NCBI GenBank assembly: GCA_964416425.1
Contig: CAYQEC010000011.1
Coordinates: 14,153 to 78,152, forward strand
Direction: 5' to 3'
DNA: 64,000 nucleotides
From: CAYQEC01 sp964416425
Lineage (GTDB): Bacteria > Actinomycetota > Acidimicrobiia > Spongiisociales > UBA5794
This document shows positions 15,920-25,216 of the stretch, one piece after another (position 1 is the stretch's first letter; each line of letters opens with the position of its first letter). The notes under the pieces were generated by a model. It ran no database searches. It was not told the origin of the DNA and saw only the letters and a list, made by a program, of their open reading frames with translations. The position numbers and the translations under genes were made by a program.

Positions 15920-17340
15920 CAACTCCGCTCCAGCAGGAACTTGTCGCCGCTGACCGGGATCTCGGTCGGGTAGTCCCCGGAGAGGCAGGCGGTGCAGAAA
16001 CCGTCCTCGGGGGCGCCGGTCGACTCGACCACGCTGGCGAGTTCCAGGTAGGCGAGCGAATCGGCTCCGATCGAGGCGGCGATCTCCTCGACGGTGAGGT
16101 CGGCGGCGAGCAGCGTCGCCCGGTCGCCGGTGTCCATGCCGTAGAAGCAGGGCCAGCGGTAGGGCGGCGACGAGATTCGCATGTGGACCTCGGTCGCTCC
16201 CGCCTCCCGCACCATCTGCACCAGCTGGCGGGTGGTCGATCCCCGCACGATCGAGTCGTCGACCATGATCACCCGGCGGCCTTCGAGCTCCTCCCGCATC
16301 GGGTTGAGCTTCATGTGGATGCCGCGGTCGCGCATCACCTGGGCGGGCTCGATGAAGGTGCGGCCCACGTAGCGGTTCTTGACGAGGCCGTCGACATAGG
16401 GGATGTGGGCCGCCGCGGCGTATCCCTGGGCGGCCGGGATGCCCGACTCGGGGACCGGGACCACCACGTCGGCCTTCACCGGGGCCTGCTCGGCGAGGCG
16501 CCGCCCCATGCGCCGCCGGGCGGCGTGCACGTTCTGGCCGTACAGCAGGGAGTCGGGTCGGGCGAAGTAGATGAACTCGAAGAGGCACAGCTTGGGTGAG
16601 CGGTGCGGGAACGGGAAGACGCTGCGGACGCCGCTCTTGTCGATGACGACCATCTCGCCGGCCTCCACCGTCCGCACGAACGTGGCGCCGATGATGTCGA
16701 GGGCGGCGGTCTCGGAAGCCACCACCCAGCCACCGTCGATCCGGCCCAGGCACATGGGACGGAAGCCGTACGGGTCCCGCACCCCCACCAGGGTGGTGCG
16801 GTCCATCACCGCCAGGGTGAAAGCCCCGTCGAACCGCGGCAAGGCGTCGGCCAGCGCCGCCGCCAGATCGCGACCTTCCAGCATGGAGCGGGCGATCGCC
16901 TCGGTCATCAGCTCCGAGTCGGTCGTCGCCGCCTGCTTGCCGAGTTGGGTGGCGAGTTCGGCGGTGTTCGTCAGGTTGCCGTTGTGGGCGAGGGCGATGC
17001 CGTTGTGGTCGATCTGGCGATACACCGGTTGGGAGTTCTCCCACACCGAGGAGCCGGTCGTCGAGTAGCGAGTGTGCCCGATGGCGACGTGGCCGGGGAG
17101 GCTCTCCAGTGTCGTCTCGTCGAAGACCTGGGCCACCAGGCCCAGGTCCTTGAACACGGTGAGGACGTCACCGTCCGAGACGGCGATACCGGCGCTCTCC
17201 TGGCCCCGATGTTGCAGCGCGAAGAGCCCGAAATAGGTGAGCCGGGCCGCCGACTCGCCGGGAGTGAAGACTCCGAAGGTTCCACAAGCTTCCCCGGGGC
17301 GATCCGGGGGCGGCCTTGGCGGCGTGGCGGCGTGCGGCAC
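15919..17340 (-). CDS. purF: Amidophosphoribosyltransferase
   Basis: First committed step of purine synthesis: PRPP plus glutamine to phosphoribosylamine. The N-terminal Ntn glutaminase domain should be exposed by removal of an 18-residue propeptide before Cys 19 (CGTFGVF). The C-terminal PRTase domain has the PRPP loop IMVDDSIVRGSTT. Fe-S-type Cys residues are likely near the C-terminus (FCTACLSGDYP), as in Bacillus-type PurF. 473 aa, normal length. Confidence 0.97.
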   Translation of the reverse strand: MPHAATPPRPPPDRPGEACGTFGVFTPGESAARLTYFGLFALQHRGQESAGIAVSDGDVLTVFKDLGLVAQVFDETTLESLPGHVAIGHTRYSTTGSSVWENSQPVYRQIDHNGIALAHNGNLTNTAELATQLGKQAATTDSELMTEAIARSMLEGRDLAAALADALPRFDGAFTLAVMDRTTLVGVRDPYGFRPMCLGRIDGGWVVASETAALDIIGATFVRTVEAGEMVVIDKSGVRSVFPFPHRSPKLCLFEFIYFARPDSLLYGQNVHAARRRMGRRLAEQAPVKADVVVPVPESGIPAAQGYAAAAHIPYVDGLVKNRYVGRTFIEPAQVMRDRGIHMKLNPMREELEGRRVIMVDDSIVRGSTTRQLVQMVREAGATEVHMRISSPPYRWPCFYGMDTGDRATLLAADLTVEEIAASIGADSLAYLELASVVESTGAPEDGFCTACLSGDYPTEIPVSGDKFLLERS

Positions 17341-17416
17341 CCGGCGAGTGTAGAGCGCCGTGTCGCCACCTCAACCGACCCGGCGGCGCCCCGCCCCGGG
17401 GCGCCGCGCCGTGGTC

Positions 17417-18253
17417 TCACACCACGACGAGGAGGATCATGACGGCGAGGACCGCGGTGGCGATGCCGGTGCGGATGGCGCGGGCGTTGCGCCGGCCCCG
17501 GGCGTACTGGGCCCAGAGGGCGGCGATGGCGACCCCCACCACCATGCCGCCGGCATGGGCCCGCCAGTCGATGGAGGGGATGATGAGGGGCAGGGCGAGG
17601 TTGATGACGAGCAGCAGGATGAGCTGGTTGAACATCATCCGGCCCGCCGGCGTCGACCGCAGCCGGTAGGCGACGAACATCCACGCCCCGAACAGCCCGA
17701 AGATGGCCCCGGAGGCGCCGACGCCGGCCTGAAGCAGCGGGCCGAACAGGTACGAGGCGGCACCGCCCCCCGCCGCCGAGGCGAGGTAGAGGGAGGCGAA
17801 GGCGGTTGATCCCACCTGCTGCTCGAGGCGGGGCCCGAACAGGTAGAGGGCGTACATGTTGAAGAGGATGTGGGTGAGGTTGAGGTGCAGGAACGCCGAG
17901 GTGAGGATCCGCCACCACTCACCCTGGGCGATGGCGACGTTGTAGGACGAGAAGTCGTTGAACAATTGGCGGTCGATGGCGCTGGAGCTGAGCGACACCA
18001 CGAAGAGGGCGACGTTGACGGCGATGAGGACGAAGGTCACCGGGCTCGTCTGGAAGCTGGGACCGGCGGTGATGCGGCGGGCGTCGATCACCCGGTGGCG
18101 GCCGGTCGGCTTGGCACATTCGGGGCAGCGCTGACCCACCGGAGCGTCGCGGGAGCACTCCCCGCAGATGGGACGGCCGCATTCGGTGCAGGAGAGCCCG
18201 GTGGGTCGGTCCGGGTGGCGGTAACAGACGGTGGTGGACACGTGCTCTTCCAT
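17417..18253 (-). CDS. Rhomboid-family intramembrane serine protease with N-terminal zinc-finger segment
   Basis: A 278-aa protein. Residues 10-48 hold Cys/His pairs (CYRHPDRPTGLSCTECGRPIC, then CPECAK) like a B-box zinc finger, followed by six to seven TM helices. The catalytic dyad is visible: Ser in GASGAIFG and His in DWRAHAGG; HLNLTHILFNMYAL is the conserved oxyanion-loop region. It cleaves membrane proteins within the bilayer; substrate unknown. It sits between purL and purF on the same strand with small gaps, so it is probably co-transcribed with purine genes. Confidence 0.92.
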   Translation of the reverse strand: MEEHVSTTVCYRHPDRPTGLSCTECGRPICGECSRDAPVGQRCPECAKPTGRHRVIDARRITAGPSFQTSPVTFVLIAVNVALFVVSLSSSAIDRQLFNDFSSYNVAIAQGEWWRILTSAFLHLNLTHILFNMYALYLFGPRLEQQVGSTAFASLYLASAAGGGAASYLFGPLLQAGVGASGAIFGLFGAWMFVAYRLRSTPAGRMMFNQLILLLVINLALPLIIPSIDWRAHAGGMVVGVAIAALWAQYARGRRNARAIRTGIATAVLAVMILLVVV

Positions 18254-18295
18254 ACTCTCGTCAACCTAACCGACACGCCCCGATAATCCGTCGCC

Positions 18296-20458
18296 TCAGC
18301 CGAACTGTCCCCGCAGCGCGTTGCGCCAGGCGGTGGCGGCACGGGCGACCGTCACGTCGCCGTGGCGGTCGAAGTCGATGAAGTCGCCGCCCATCGTGCC
18401 GATGCGGCGGGCCGGGACGTCGCCGAGGTCGGGCAGGCCCCCGGGGGGGACCACGGCCAGGAAACGATGCGGCGACTCGCTCAGCAGGCAGCGCCAGTCG
18501 CCGTTGGCGAGTTCGACCCCGACGTCGGATTCGATGCAGATCTCGGCCAGGGCCACCGCCACGCCGCCGGAGGACACGTCGTGCAGCACCGGCACGGTGG
18601 AGGCGAGGGTGGCGGCGGCATCGATCACGGCGACCGCCATGGCGGGGTCGGGGGCGAGCGGGCGGCCCCGCCGGTGGCCGAGGATCACCCGGGTGTAGGC
18701 GCTGGCGGCGAAGTCGTCGTGGTCCTCGGGGCCGATGAGCCACACCTCCATCCCGGCCTCCGCCCGGTCGAGGCGGGGCGGGCTCTCCGGCATCGGGTCA
18801 CAGAAGCCGAGCATCCCCACCACCGGCGACGGGTAGATGTCCTCCCCGTCCGTCTCGTTGTAGAAGGAGACGTTGCCGCCGATCACCGGGACGCCGAGCA
18901 CCTCGCAGGCCTCCGCCATCCCCTCGACGGTCTCGAGGAACTGCCACATCACGTCAGGCTTCTCCGGGTTCCCGAAGTTGAGGTTGTCGACCACCGCGTA
19001 GGGACGGGCCCCGGTGACTGCGACGTTGAGGGCCGCCTCGTACACGAGGCGGGCGCTGCCGCGGCGGGGGTCGAGGTAGCAGAGCAGGGCGTTGCCGTCG
19101 GTGGAGACCGCCAGGCCCTTGCGGGTCCCCTTGATGCGCATCAGCGATCCGTCGTTGCCGGGCCCCACCACGGTGTTGAGGAAGAGCTGATGGTCGTATT
19201 GCTCGTAGATCCACGACGGATCGCCCAGCGCCGGGTCGGCGAGGAGGTGCAGCAGGGTGTCCCCCATGTCCACTCCCGCCGGGAGCGGCTCGTCGACCTG
19301 CCACACCCGGTCGAGGTAGCTGGGGCGGGCGGCGGGGCGCCGGTAGAGGGGGGCATCGTCGCTGAGCGACGCCGCAGGGACCTCGGCCACCAGCTCGCCG
19401 TGGTGGAAAACGCGCAGCTGCTTGCTGGGGTTGACGTGGCCGATGGCGCTCGCCGCGATCTCCCACTTCTCGGCGAGGGCGAGCACGTCGTCGAGGTCCC
19501 CCGGCTTGACGATGGCGAGCATCCGCTCCTGGGACTCGGACATCAGGATCTCGCCCGGGGTCATGTCGAGCTCGCGCAGGTGCACCGCGTCGAGGTCCAC
19601 GTCCATGCCCATGCCGCCGCCGGCGGCCGACTCGGAGGTGGCGCAGGAGATCCCGGCGGCGCCGAGGTCCTGGATGCCGACGACGAGGCCCCGCTGGTAC
19701 AGCTCGAGGCAGGCTTCGATCAGCTTCTTCTCCTCGAAGGGGTCGCCGACCTGCACCGAGGGGCGTTTGGCGCCCGATTCCTCGTCGAAGCTGGCGGAGG
19801 CGAGGATGGAGGCGCCGCCGATGCCGTCGCGGCCGGTGGACGACCCAAGCAGCACCGCCACGTTGCCGTCACCGGAGGCGGCCCGCAGCACGAGCTGCTC
19901 CCGCTTCAGCAGGCCGAGCGCCATGACGTTGACGAGCGGGTTGGCGCTGTAGCAGTCGGCGAACTCCAGCTCCCCGCCGAGGGTGGGGACGCCGACGGCG
20001 TTGCCGTAGCCGGCGATGCCGGAGACGACCCCGGACAGCAGGTAGCGGTTGCGGGCCACCGAGAGCGGTCCGAAGCGCAGCGGGTCCCACACCGCCACCG
20101 GGCGGGCTCCCATGGTGAAGACGTCGCGCAGGATGCCCCCGACGCCGGTGGCGGCGCCCTGGTACGGCTCGACGAAGGAGGGGTGGTTGTGGCTCTCGAT
20201 GCGGAGGGCGGCGAGCCAGCCGTCGCCGAGGTCGACCACCCCGGCGTTCTCCCCCGGACCGACCACCACCCACGGGGCTTCGGTGGGGAAGCGCCCCAGC
20301 CAGGCACGGGACGACTTGTAGGAGCAGTGCTCGGACCACATCACCGAGTACATGGCCAGCTCCGCCGGGCGGGGCTCCCGTCCCAGGATCTCGACGACCG
20401 AGTCGTACTCATCGTCGGTCATGCCGAGCTGGCGATGCGCCGGTTCCGATCCGCTCAT
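18296..20458 (-). CDS. purL: Phosphoribosylformylglycinamidine synthase, large subunit
   Basis: ATP-dependent FGAR amidation, working with PurQ (glutaminase) and PurS. This is the small-type PurL (720 aa) that needs both partners. Start chosen at ATG 20458, overlapping the purQ stop by 4 nt. Motifs: EHCSYKSSR, ESHNHPSFVEPYQGAATG, SESQERML, HDVSSGGVAVALAE. Confidence 0.97.
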   Translation of the reverse strand: MSGSEPAHRQLGMTDDEYDSVVEILGREPRPAELAMYSVMWSEHCSYKSSRAWLGRFPTEAPWVVVGPGENAGVVDLGDGWLAALRIESHNHPSFVEPYQGAATGVGGILRDVFTMGARPVAVWDPLRFGPLSVARNRYLLSGVVSGIAGYGNAVGVPTLGGELEFADCYSANPLVNVMALGLLKREQLVLRAASGDGNVAVLLGSSTGRDGIGGASILASASFDEESGAKRPSVQVGDPFEEKKLIEACLELYQRGLVVGIQDLGAAGISCATSESAAGGGMGMDVDLDAVHLRELDMTPGEILMSESQERMLAIVKPGDLDDVLALAEKWEIAASAIGHVNPSKQLRVFHHGELVAEVPAASLSDDAPLYRRPAARPSYLDRVWQVDEPLPAGVDMGDTLLHLLADPALGDPSWIYEQYDHQLFLNTVVGPGNDGSLMRIKGTRKGLAVSTDGNALLCYLDPRRGSARLVYEAALNVAVTGARPYAVVDNLNFGNPEKPDVMWQFLETVEGMAEACEVLGVPVIGGNVSFYNETDGEDIYPSPVVGMLGFCDPMPESPPRLDRAEAGMEVWLIGPEDHDDFAASAYTRVILGHRRGRPLAPDPAMAVAVIDAAATLASTVPVLHDVSSGGVAVALAEICIESDVGVELANGDWRCLLSESPHRFLAVVPPGGLPDLGDVPARRIGTMGGDFIDFDRHGDVTVARAATAWRNALRGQFG

Positions 20459-21159
20459 GCCGGAGCAGGCTCCCGCACCATGCTGGCGACGAACGACTCG
20501 AGGATGACCCGCCCGTCGACGGATCCGAGGACCTCCTCGGCGGCCCGTTCCGGGTGGGGCATGAGGGCGGCGACGTTCCCCTGCTCGTTGGCGATGCCGG
20601 CGATCGAGTTGGTGGAGCCGTTGGGGTTGGTCGCCTCGTCGGCGACGCCCGCTGCGTCGCAGTAGCGGAGCATGACCCGTCCCTGCGATTCGAGCCGGAC
20701 CAGGTCGGCGGCGGGGGCGATGTAGTTGCCCTCGTAGCTGTTGAGGGGGAGGCGCAGCACCTGGCCGACCCGGGCGGCCCGGGTGAGCATGCTGTCGGTG
20801 CTCTCGACCCGGAGATGCACCGGGCGGCAGATGAACCGGAGGTCGCGGTTGGCGACCATGGCGCCGGGGAGCAGGCCCGCTTCGCAGAGGATCTGGAATC
20901 CGTTGCAGATCCCGAGCACCGGGGTGCCGGCGGCGGCGTGCCGCTCGACGGCGCCCATCACGGGGGAGAAGCGGGCGATGGCGCCGGTCCGCAGGTAGTC
21001 GCCGTGGGCGAACCCGCCGGGGAGCACCACCCCGTCGAACCCGTCGAGGTCGGTCTCGCGGTGCCACACCAGCTCGGGCTCGGCCCCCAACTCGGCCAAG
21101 GCGTAGGCGACGTCGTGCTCGCAATTGGTACCGGGGAACATGACGACGGCGACTCTCAT
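20455..21159 (-). CDS. purQ: Phosphoribosylformylglycinamidine synthase, glutaminase subunit
   Basis: Class I glutamine amidotransferase supplying ammonia to PurL. 234 aa with the nucleophile Cys in GICNGFQIL and the His-Glu pair in MPHPER. It overlaps purS at its 5' end and purL at its 3' end by 4 nt each (ATGA type). Confidence 0.97.
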   Translation of the reverse strand: MRVAVVMFPGTNCEHDVAYALAELGAEPELVWHRETDLDGFDGVVLPGGFAHGDYLRTGAIARFSPVMGAVERHAAAGTPVLGICNGFQILCEAGLLPGAMVANRDLRFICRPVHLRVESTDSMLTRAARVGQVLRLPLNSYEGNYIAPAADLVRLESQGRVMLRYCDAAGVADEATNPNGSTNSIAGIANEQGNVAALMPHPERAAEEVLGSVDGRVILESFVASMVREPAPA

Positions 21160-21401
21160 TCGACCGTCTCCACGGTCCAGTTCTCAATCACGGGGTTGGC
21201 GAGGAGGCGGCGGCACATCTCCTCGACCCGCTTGCCGGTCTCCGCTGCTCCGCCGTCGGGCAGGTCGAGATAGATCATGCGCCCGAAGTGCACCTCGTCG
21301 ACCTCGGCATAGCCGAGGTCGTGGAGCGCCCGCAGCGTGGCGACGCCCTCCGGATCGGAGAGGCCCTCCTTGCGCCGGATGTCGATCCGCAGCCTCTTCA
21401 T
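21156..21401 (-). CDS. purS: Phosphoribosylformylglycinamidine synthase, PurS subunit
   Basis: An 81-aa bridging subunit for the PurL-PurQ complex. The sequence shows the family pattern: IRRKEGLSDPEGVATLRALHDLGY near the start and NPVIENWTVE at the end. Start ATG 21401 overlaps the purC stop; the purQ start overlaps its own stop. Confidence 0.95.
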   Translation of the reverse strand: MKRLRIDIRRKEGLSDPEGVATLRALHDLGYAEVDEVHFGRMIYLDLPDGGAAETGKRVEEMCRRLLANPVIENWTVETVE

Positions 21402-22321
21402 CACACACCTCTGGGTGGGTCGTCGAATGCCTGTCGGGTGAGCCGGGTGAACGCCTCGACGTAGCGGCGCCGGGTGCTCTCGATGACCTCCGCCGGGAGG
21501 CGGGGCGGGGGCGGCGTCTTGTCCCAGTCCTGGGCGTCGAGCCAGTCGCGCACCGGCTGCTTGTCGAAGGAGGGCATGACGGCGCCGGGCGCCCATTGGT
21601 CGGCCGGCCAGTAGCGGGAGCTGTCGGGGGTGAGCACCTCGTCGATGAGGAGCAGCTCGTTCCCGATGCGCCCGAACTCGAACTTGGTGTCGGCGAGGAT
21701 GATGCCGCGGGCCGCGGCGTATTCGGCGCCGCGGGTGTAGATGTCGATGCTGCGCCTCCGCAGCTCCTGGTAGAGGGCGTCGCCGACGTAGCGGCGGGCC
21801 TCGGCCTCGGTCATGTTCTCGTCGTGGCCGCTGACGGCCTTGGTGGCGGGGGTGAAGATCGGGTCGGAAAGGCGGTCGGCCATCTGGAGGCCGGCCGGGA
21901 GGTGCTCGGTGGTGGGGCCACCCCCGGCGGCGTACTCCTTCCACGACGACCCGTAGAGGTAGCCGCGCACCACGCATTCCATCGGAACCACCTCGGCCCG
22001 GCGCACGATCATGGCGCGGCCGTCGAGGTCAGCCGCCTGTTCGTCCGTCAGTTCCTGGATCTCCGCCACGTCGGTGGAGAGGAGGTGGTGGGGGGTGTCG
22101 AGCACGTCGAACCAGTGCCGGGAGAGGCGGGTCAGGACCCGGCCCTTGTCGGGGATGGGGTCGTCCATGACGACGTCGAAGGCCGAGATGCGATCGGAGG
22201 CGACGATGAGGAGCCGCTCATCGTCCAGCTCGTAGATCTCCCGGACTTTCCCCGAGCCCAGATGCTTCAGCGCCAGCACGGGTGGGATGGTAGCGGCCGC
22301 GACGCACACCCCCGATTCCAT
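21401..22321 (-). CDS. purC: Phosphoribosylaminoimidazole-succinocarboxamide synthase
   Basis: Joins aspartate to CAIR with ATP. Visible motifs: GSGKVREIYEL, ASDRISAFDVVM, VVRGYLYGSSWKEY and the C-terminal LADTKFEFG, with the expected length of about 306 aa. Start set at ATG 22321; a GTG four codons downstream is an alternative. First gene of the first pur operon; a TATGCA element lies about 28 nt upstream as a possible -10. Confidence 0.95.
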   Translation of the reverse strand: MESGVCVAAATIPPVLALKHLGSGKVREIYELDDERLLIVASDRISAFDVVMDDPIPDKGRVLTRLSRHWFDVLDTPHHLLSTDVAEIQELTDEQAADLDGRAMIVRRAEVVPMECVVRGYLYGSSWKEYAAGGGPTTEHLPAGLQMADRLSDPIFTPATKAVSGHDENMTEAEARRYVGDALYQELRRRSIDIYTRGAEYAAARGIILADTKFEFGRIGNELLLIDEVLTPDSSRYWPADQWAPGAVMPSFDKQPVRDWLDAQDWDKTPPPPRLPAEVIESTRRRYVEAFTRLTRQAFDDPPRGV

Positions 22322-22848
22322 CGACGCGTCCCGCTGAATGCGCAGTGATGCATACACTTTCCTCTTCGCTCCGGTGGTGTGCCGTGCCGGGAGGACGCGG
22401 ACGTGGTGGTCGAGCGACGTGGGGGAGCCGTGAGCCGGGGCTGGGACGGCGAGGGCGGCCGGCGCCTGCAATCACTCCGAGTAACAGGAATTACCACGGA
22501 GCGTGGCCCAAGGTGCCCCACCGGCCTGACGATGCACATCTGCGAAGGGGAGATGAAGAGGAGTCGATTCGGGGGCATCGGGACTGGGCCGCCACGAGCT
22601 GTCCCGGCGACAACCTCTACCCCCTCATCGAGGGCGGTGACGTGGAACGGGCGGTGCGGGAGCGCATCGCCGCCGGCGGCGTCGCGCTCGACGTCGTGTG
22701 CGGCTCCGACGGCGCGGATCTCGTCGTCGCCATCGAGGACGGCACGGCGTGAGCCGGATTCCGGCGACTGCCCACCGTGGAAATCCCTGGCCGAAATCCC
22801 CTCACCTGTGAGACAATCCACGGCAAGCCAGCCAAAGGGGGACGTGAC
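22322..22848. other. 527-nt region between divergent purC and DUF3352 gene
   Basis: No firm gene. A short plus-strand frame from GTG 22642 to 22752 (VERAVRERIAAGGVALDVV...) has a coding-like composition but no recognised family; it could be a small protein or a remnant. No purine riboswitch or PurR box was recognised. Confidence 0.4.
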
Positions 22849-24612
22849 GTGACCGACGGCAGTGAACAGGGTTGGGTTGAGGCCCTCCCACCCGAAGACG
22901 AAACAGGGATGATGCCGCAGGTCGTGGCGCCCCGTCCCGAGCCCCGCGGCAGGATCGTTGCCGGGCTCGTGTTGACGGTGGTGATCGTCGCCGCCATCGG
23001 GCTGGTGGCGGCGTGGCGGGCGAGCGCCGGCGACCCGATGGCGTCGGCCCGGATGGTGCCCTCCGACGTCGACCTGGCGGTGACGGTCGACGTGCTCCAG
23101 CTCGGTGACGGCGAGCGTCTGGAACGGTTGATCGGGGCGTTCGCCGATCCCCTCCACGAAGCTGGCGTGATCTCGGAGCCCTTCGACCTGGTCGACACCA
23201 TCGACCAGGCGCTGCAGGAGCAGACCGACCTCACCCTGTCGGGCGACGTGCTCTCCTGGATCGGGCGGTCCGCCACGGTGGCCGTGGCGATGGGGGACAT
23301 GAACTGGTTCCAGGGCTTCGGCGAGTTCGACGGCATCGACCAGCTCGGCGGGGACACCGGGTTCGCCGAAAACACCGTGGCGCCCGCCGCCGTCAGGACG
23401 GCGGATGCGGCCTTCCTCCAATCGGGCTTCTCGCCCGGCGTCCTCATCACGGCCGCGGTGCGGGACCATGCCGCCGCCGCCGCCTTCGTGGACAAGATGG
23501 TGGCGCTGGCGGAGAGCGCCGACATCACCGTGACGGCGCGCACCGTCGCCGGCTACGAGGGGTTCGAACTCACCGAAGAGTTCGTGCCCGAGTCCGAGCT
23601 GCTCGTGCTCACCGACGACATGCTGCTGTTCGGCACCGACGCCATGGTCACCCGGGCGCTGGCCCTGGACGGGGGAACCGGTTCCCTCGCCGACGACGCC
23701 GATTACCAAGCGGCGCTGCGGCGGCTCCCGGAGGACCGCATGATCACGGCGTTCATCGACACGGGCTTCCTGGGGGCGATGGCCGGCGGATCGTTCGGCA
23801 CGAGCGGCCTGCCGGGCGGCGAGCTCGGCAGCTACGCCATGAGTCTCAGCGTTGTCGACGAGGGGGTGCGGCTCAACTACGGCTACGTCGGATCGATGGA
23901 GCAGGCCGGTGAAGGTCCCGACATGGCGATCTTGGAGTCCCTCCCGTCCGACGTGATCGCCTTCTTCTCCGCCACCGGGGGCACCGGCGTCGGTGACATG
24001 GCACAGCTGGATCCGAGTGTCCAGTTCGAGCTCGATCAGATCGCGGCGGAGATCGAGTCGATAACCGGGATTCGCTTCCTCGACCTGCTCGGAGCGCTCT
24101 CGGGTGACGTCACCGTGGCGGTGACCGAGACCCGGGACGGCTCCATCGCCCGGGAGAGCGCGGTCCCGATCGGCCTCGTGGGCGCCGTCGGGCTCCTCGA
24201 CCGGCAACCGATCGACGAGTTGTTGGGGATCCTCCGCGACCACCCGGACGGGTACGGCCTGGAGCTGGTCGACGACGGGGATCTCACCACGGTGCGGTTC
24301 GGTGGCCGGGACGTCGCTTCGCTGTCCCTCGGCGACGACCTGCTCGTGGTCGGGACCGGTCCGGAGCTGGTCGGCGCCGTCGCCGACGGCACCGGGGAGG
24401 GGGTCACGGGCACGGCCCTCTACCGGGAGCTGGACGATCTGGTGGCCGGTGACGGCCTCTCCATCTTCGTCGACGTGTCCCGCCTCGCCGGCCTGATTCC
24501 GCTCGCCTCCGAGGAGCGGGCGGTCATCGGGCAAGCACGGGGAATCGGCGGCGGCATCGCCGTCGATGGCGACGGGTTCAACGTCGAGCTGCTGATCCTG
24601 ATCGACTACTGA
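22849..24612 (+). CDS. DUF3352-type membrane-anchored extracytoplasmic protein
   Basis: A 587-aa protein starting at GTG 22849 behind AAAGGGGG. It has a Pro-rich cytoplasmic start, one TM helix at about 36-55, and a large extracytoplasmic domain with repeated alpha/beta units (VPSDVDLAVTVDV near the start, then AVGLLDRQPIDELLGI and LSLGDDLLVVGTG), matching the DUF3352 pattern. No catalytic motif recognised; probably an envelope protein. Transcribed alone. Confidence 0.75.
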   Translation: MTDGSEQGWVEALPPEDETGMMPQVVAPRPEPRGRIVAGLVLTVVIVAAIGLVAAWRASAGDPMASARMVPSDVDLAVTVDVLQLGDGERLERLIGAFADPLHEAGVISEPFDLVDTIDQALQEQTDLTLSGDVLSWIGRSATVAVAMGDMNWFQGFGEFDGIDQLGGDTGFAENTVAPAAVRTADAAFLQSGFSPGVLITAAVRDHAAAAAFVDKMVALAESADITVTARTVAGYEGFELTEEFVPESELLVLTDDMLLFGTDAMVTRALALDGGTGSLADDADYQAALRRLPEDRMITAFIDTGFLGAMAGGSFGTSGLPGGELGSYAMSLSVVDEGVRLNYGYVGSMEQAGEGPDMAILESLPSDVIAFFSATGGTGVGDMAQLDPSVQFELDQIAAEIESITGIRFLDLLGALSGDVTVAVTETRDGSIARESAVPIGLVGAVGLLDRQPIDELLGILRDHPDGYGLELVDDGDLTTVRFGGRDVASLSLGDDLLVVGTGPELVGAVADGTGEGVTGTALYRELDDLVAGDGLSIFVDVSRLAGLIPLASEERAVIGQARGIGGGIAVDGDGFNVELLILIDY

Positions 24613-24621
24613 CCGGGTCGG

Positions 24622-25095
24622 CTACTCGACGAACCGCCTCGTCACCGGGGCGCCGGGTCGCCACGTCTCGATCACGAGATGGTCACCGTCGAGCCGGGTG
24701 AGCGTCGCCGAGGTGAGATCGGCGCGGAACAACGCCATCCCGCCCGGGGGTGGGGGCTGCCGCAGCGAGGCGGCGAACCCGGCGACGGTGCCGGGATCGT
24801 CGATCTCGACCGCGCTTCCCGCCACCTTGGCGTCGCCGTCGGCGAGCTCGAGGTCGACCGGGGCGCAGTGGAGGGCGAAGCGGGGATCACGGCGCAGGTC
24901 GGCCGCCTTCATCGACGCCGGCATCATCGCCAGCGACAGCTCCCCGGACCAGAAGTTGGTCTCGATGCCGCTGAGGCGCGGCGCTCCCTCCCGGTCGAGG
25001 GTCGCCAGCAGGGCATGGAGGTGGGCGTCAAACCTGGCGCGCACCGCCGCTGCCAGGGCGGGCTGCTCCTGCTCGAAACGGGACCACGGAGCCAT
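24622..25095 (-). CDS. Pyridoxamine 5'-phosphate oxidase-like (PPOX) protein
   Basis: A 157-aa split-barrel protein: LHALLATLDREGAPRLSGIE, FWSGELSLAMMPASMKAADLRRDPRFALH, and a C-terminal strand ATLTRLDGDHLVIETWRPG. Flavin or F420 binding is typical of the family; substrate unknown. It converges on the DUF3352 gene. Confidence 0.85.
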   Translation of the reverse strand: MAPWSRFEQEQPALAAAVRARFDAHLHALLATLDREGAPRLSGIETNFWSGELSLAMMPASMKAADLRRDPRFALHCAPVDLELADGDAKVAGSAVEIDDPGTVAGFAASLRQPPPPGGMALFRADLTSATLTRLDGDHLVIETWRPGAPVTRRFVE

Positions 25096-25216
25096 GGCGC
25101 CAGGCTACGCACCCCGTCGGGGTCCGGTACCGGCTTGAGAAATGTGGCGTCGCGGCCGATTGATACGGGAGGACGTGGCGGATTGACGTCCCGACTCTCG
25201 ATCAGGAGGCCAGACC

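Noticed and set aside
18362..20665. 767-codon plus-strand open frame opposite purL
   Set aside because: Shadow of purL; no domain.
22345..22752. 135-codon plus-strand frame upstream of the DUF3352 gene
   Set aside because: Only the last 37 codons look coding-like, and no family is recognised; mentioned with the intergenic entry instead.
22267..24534. 755-codon minus-strand frame opposite the DUF3352 gene
   Set aside because: Shadow frame, Gly/Arg/His-rich without homology.
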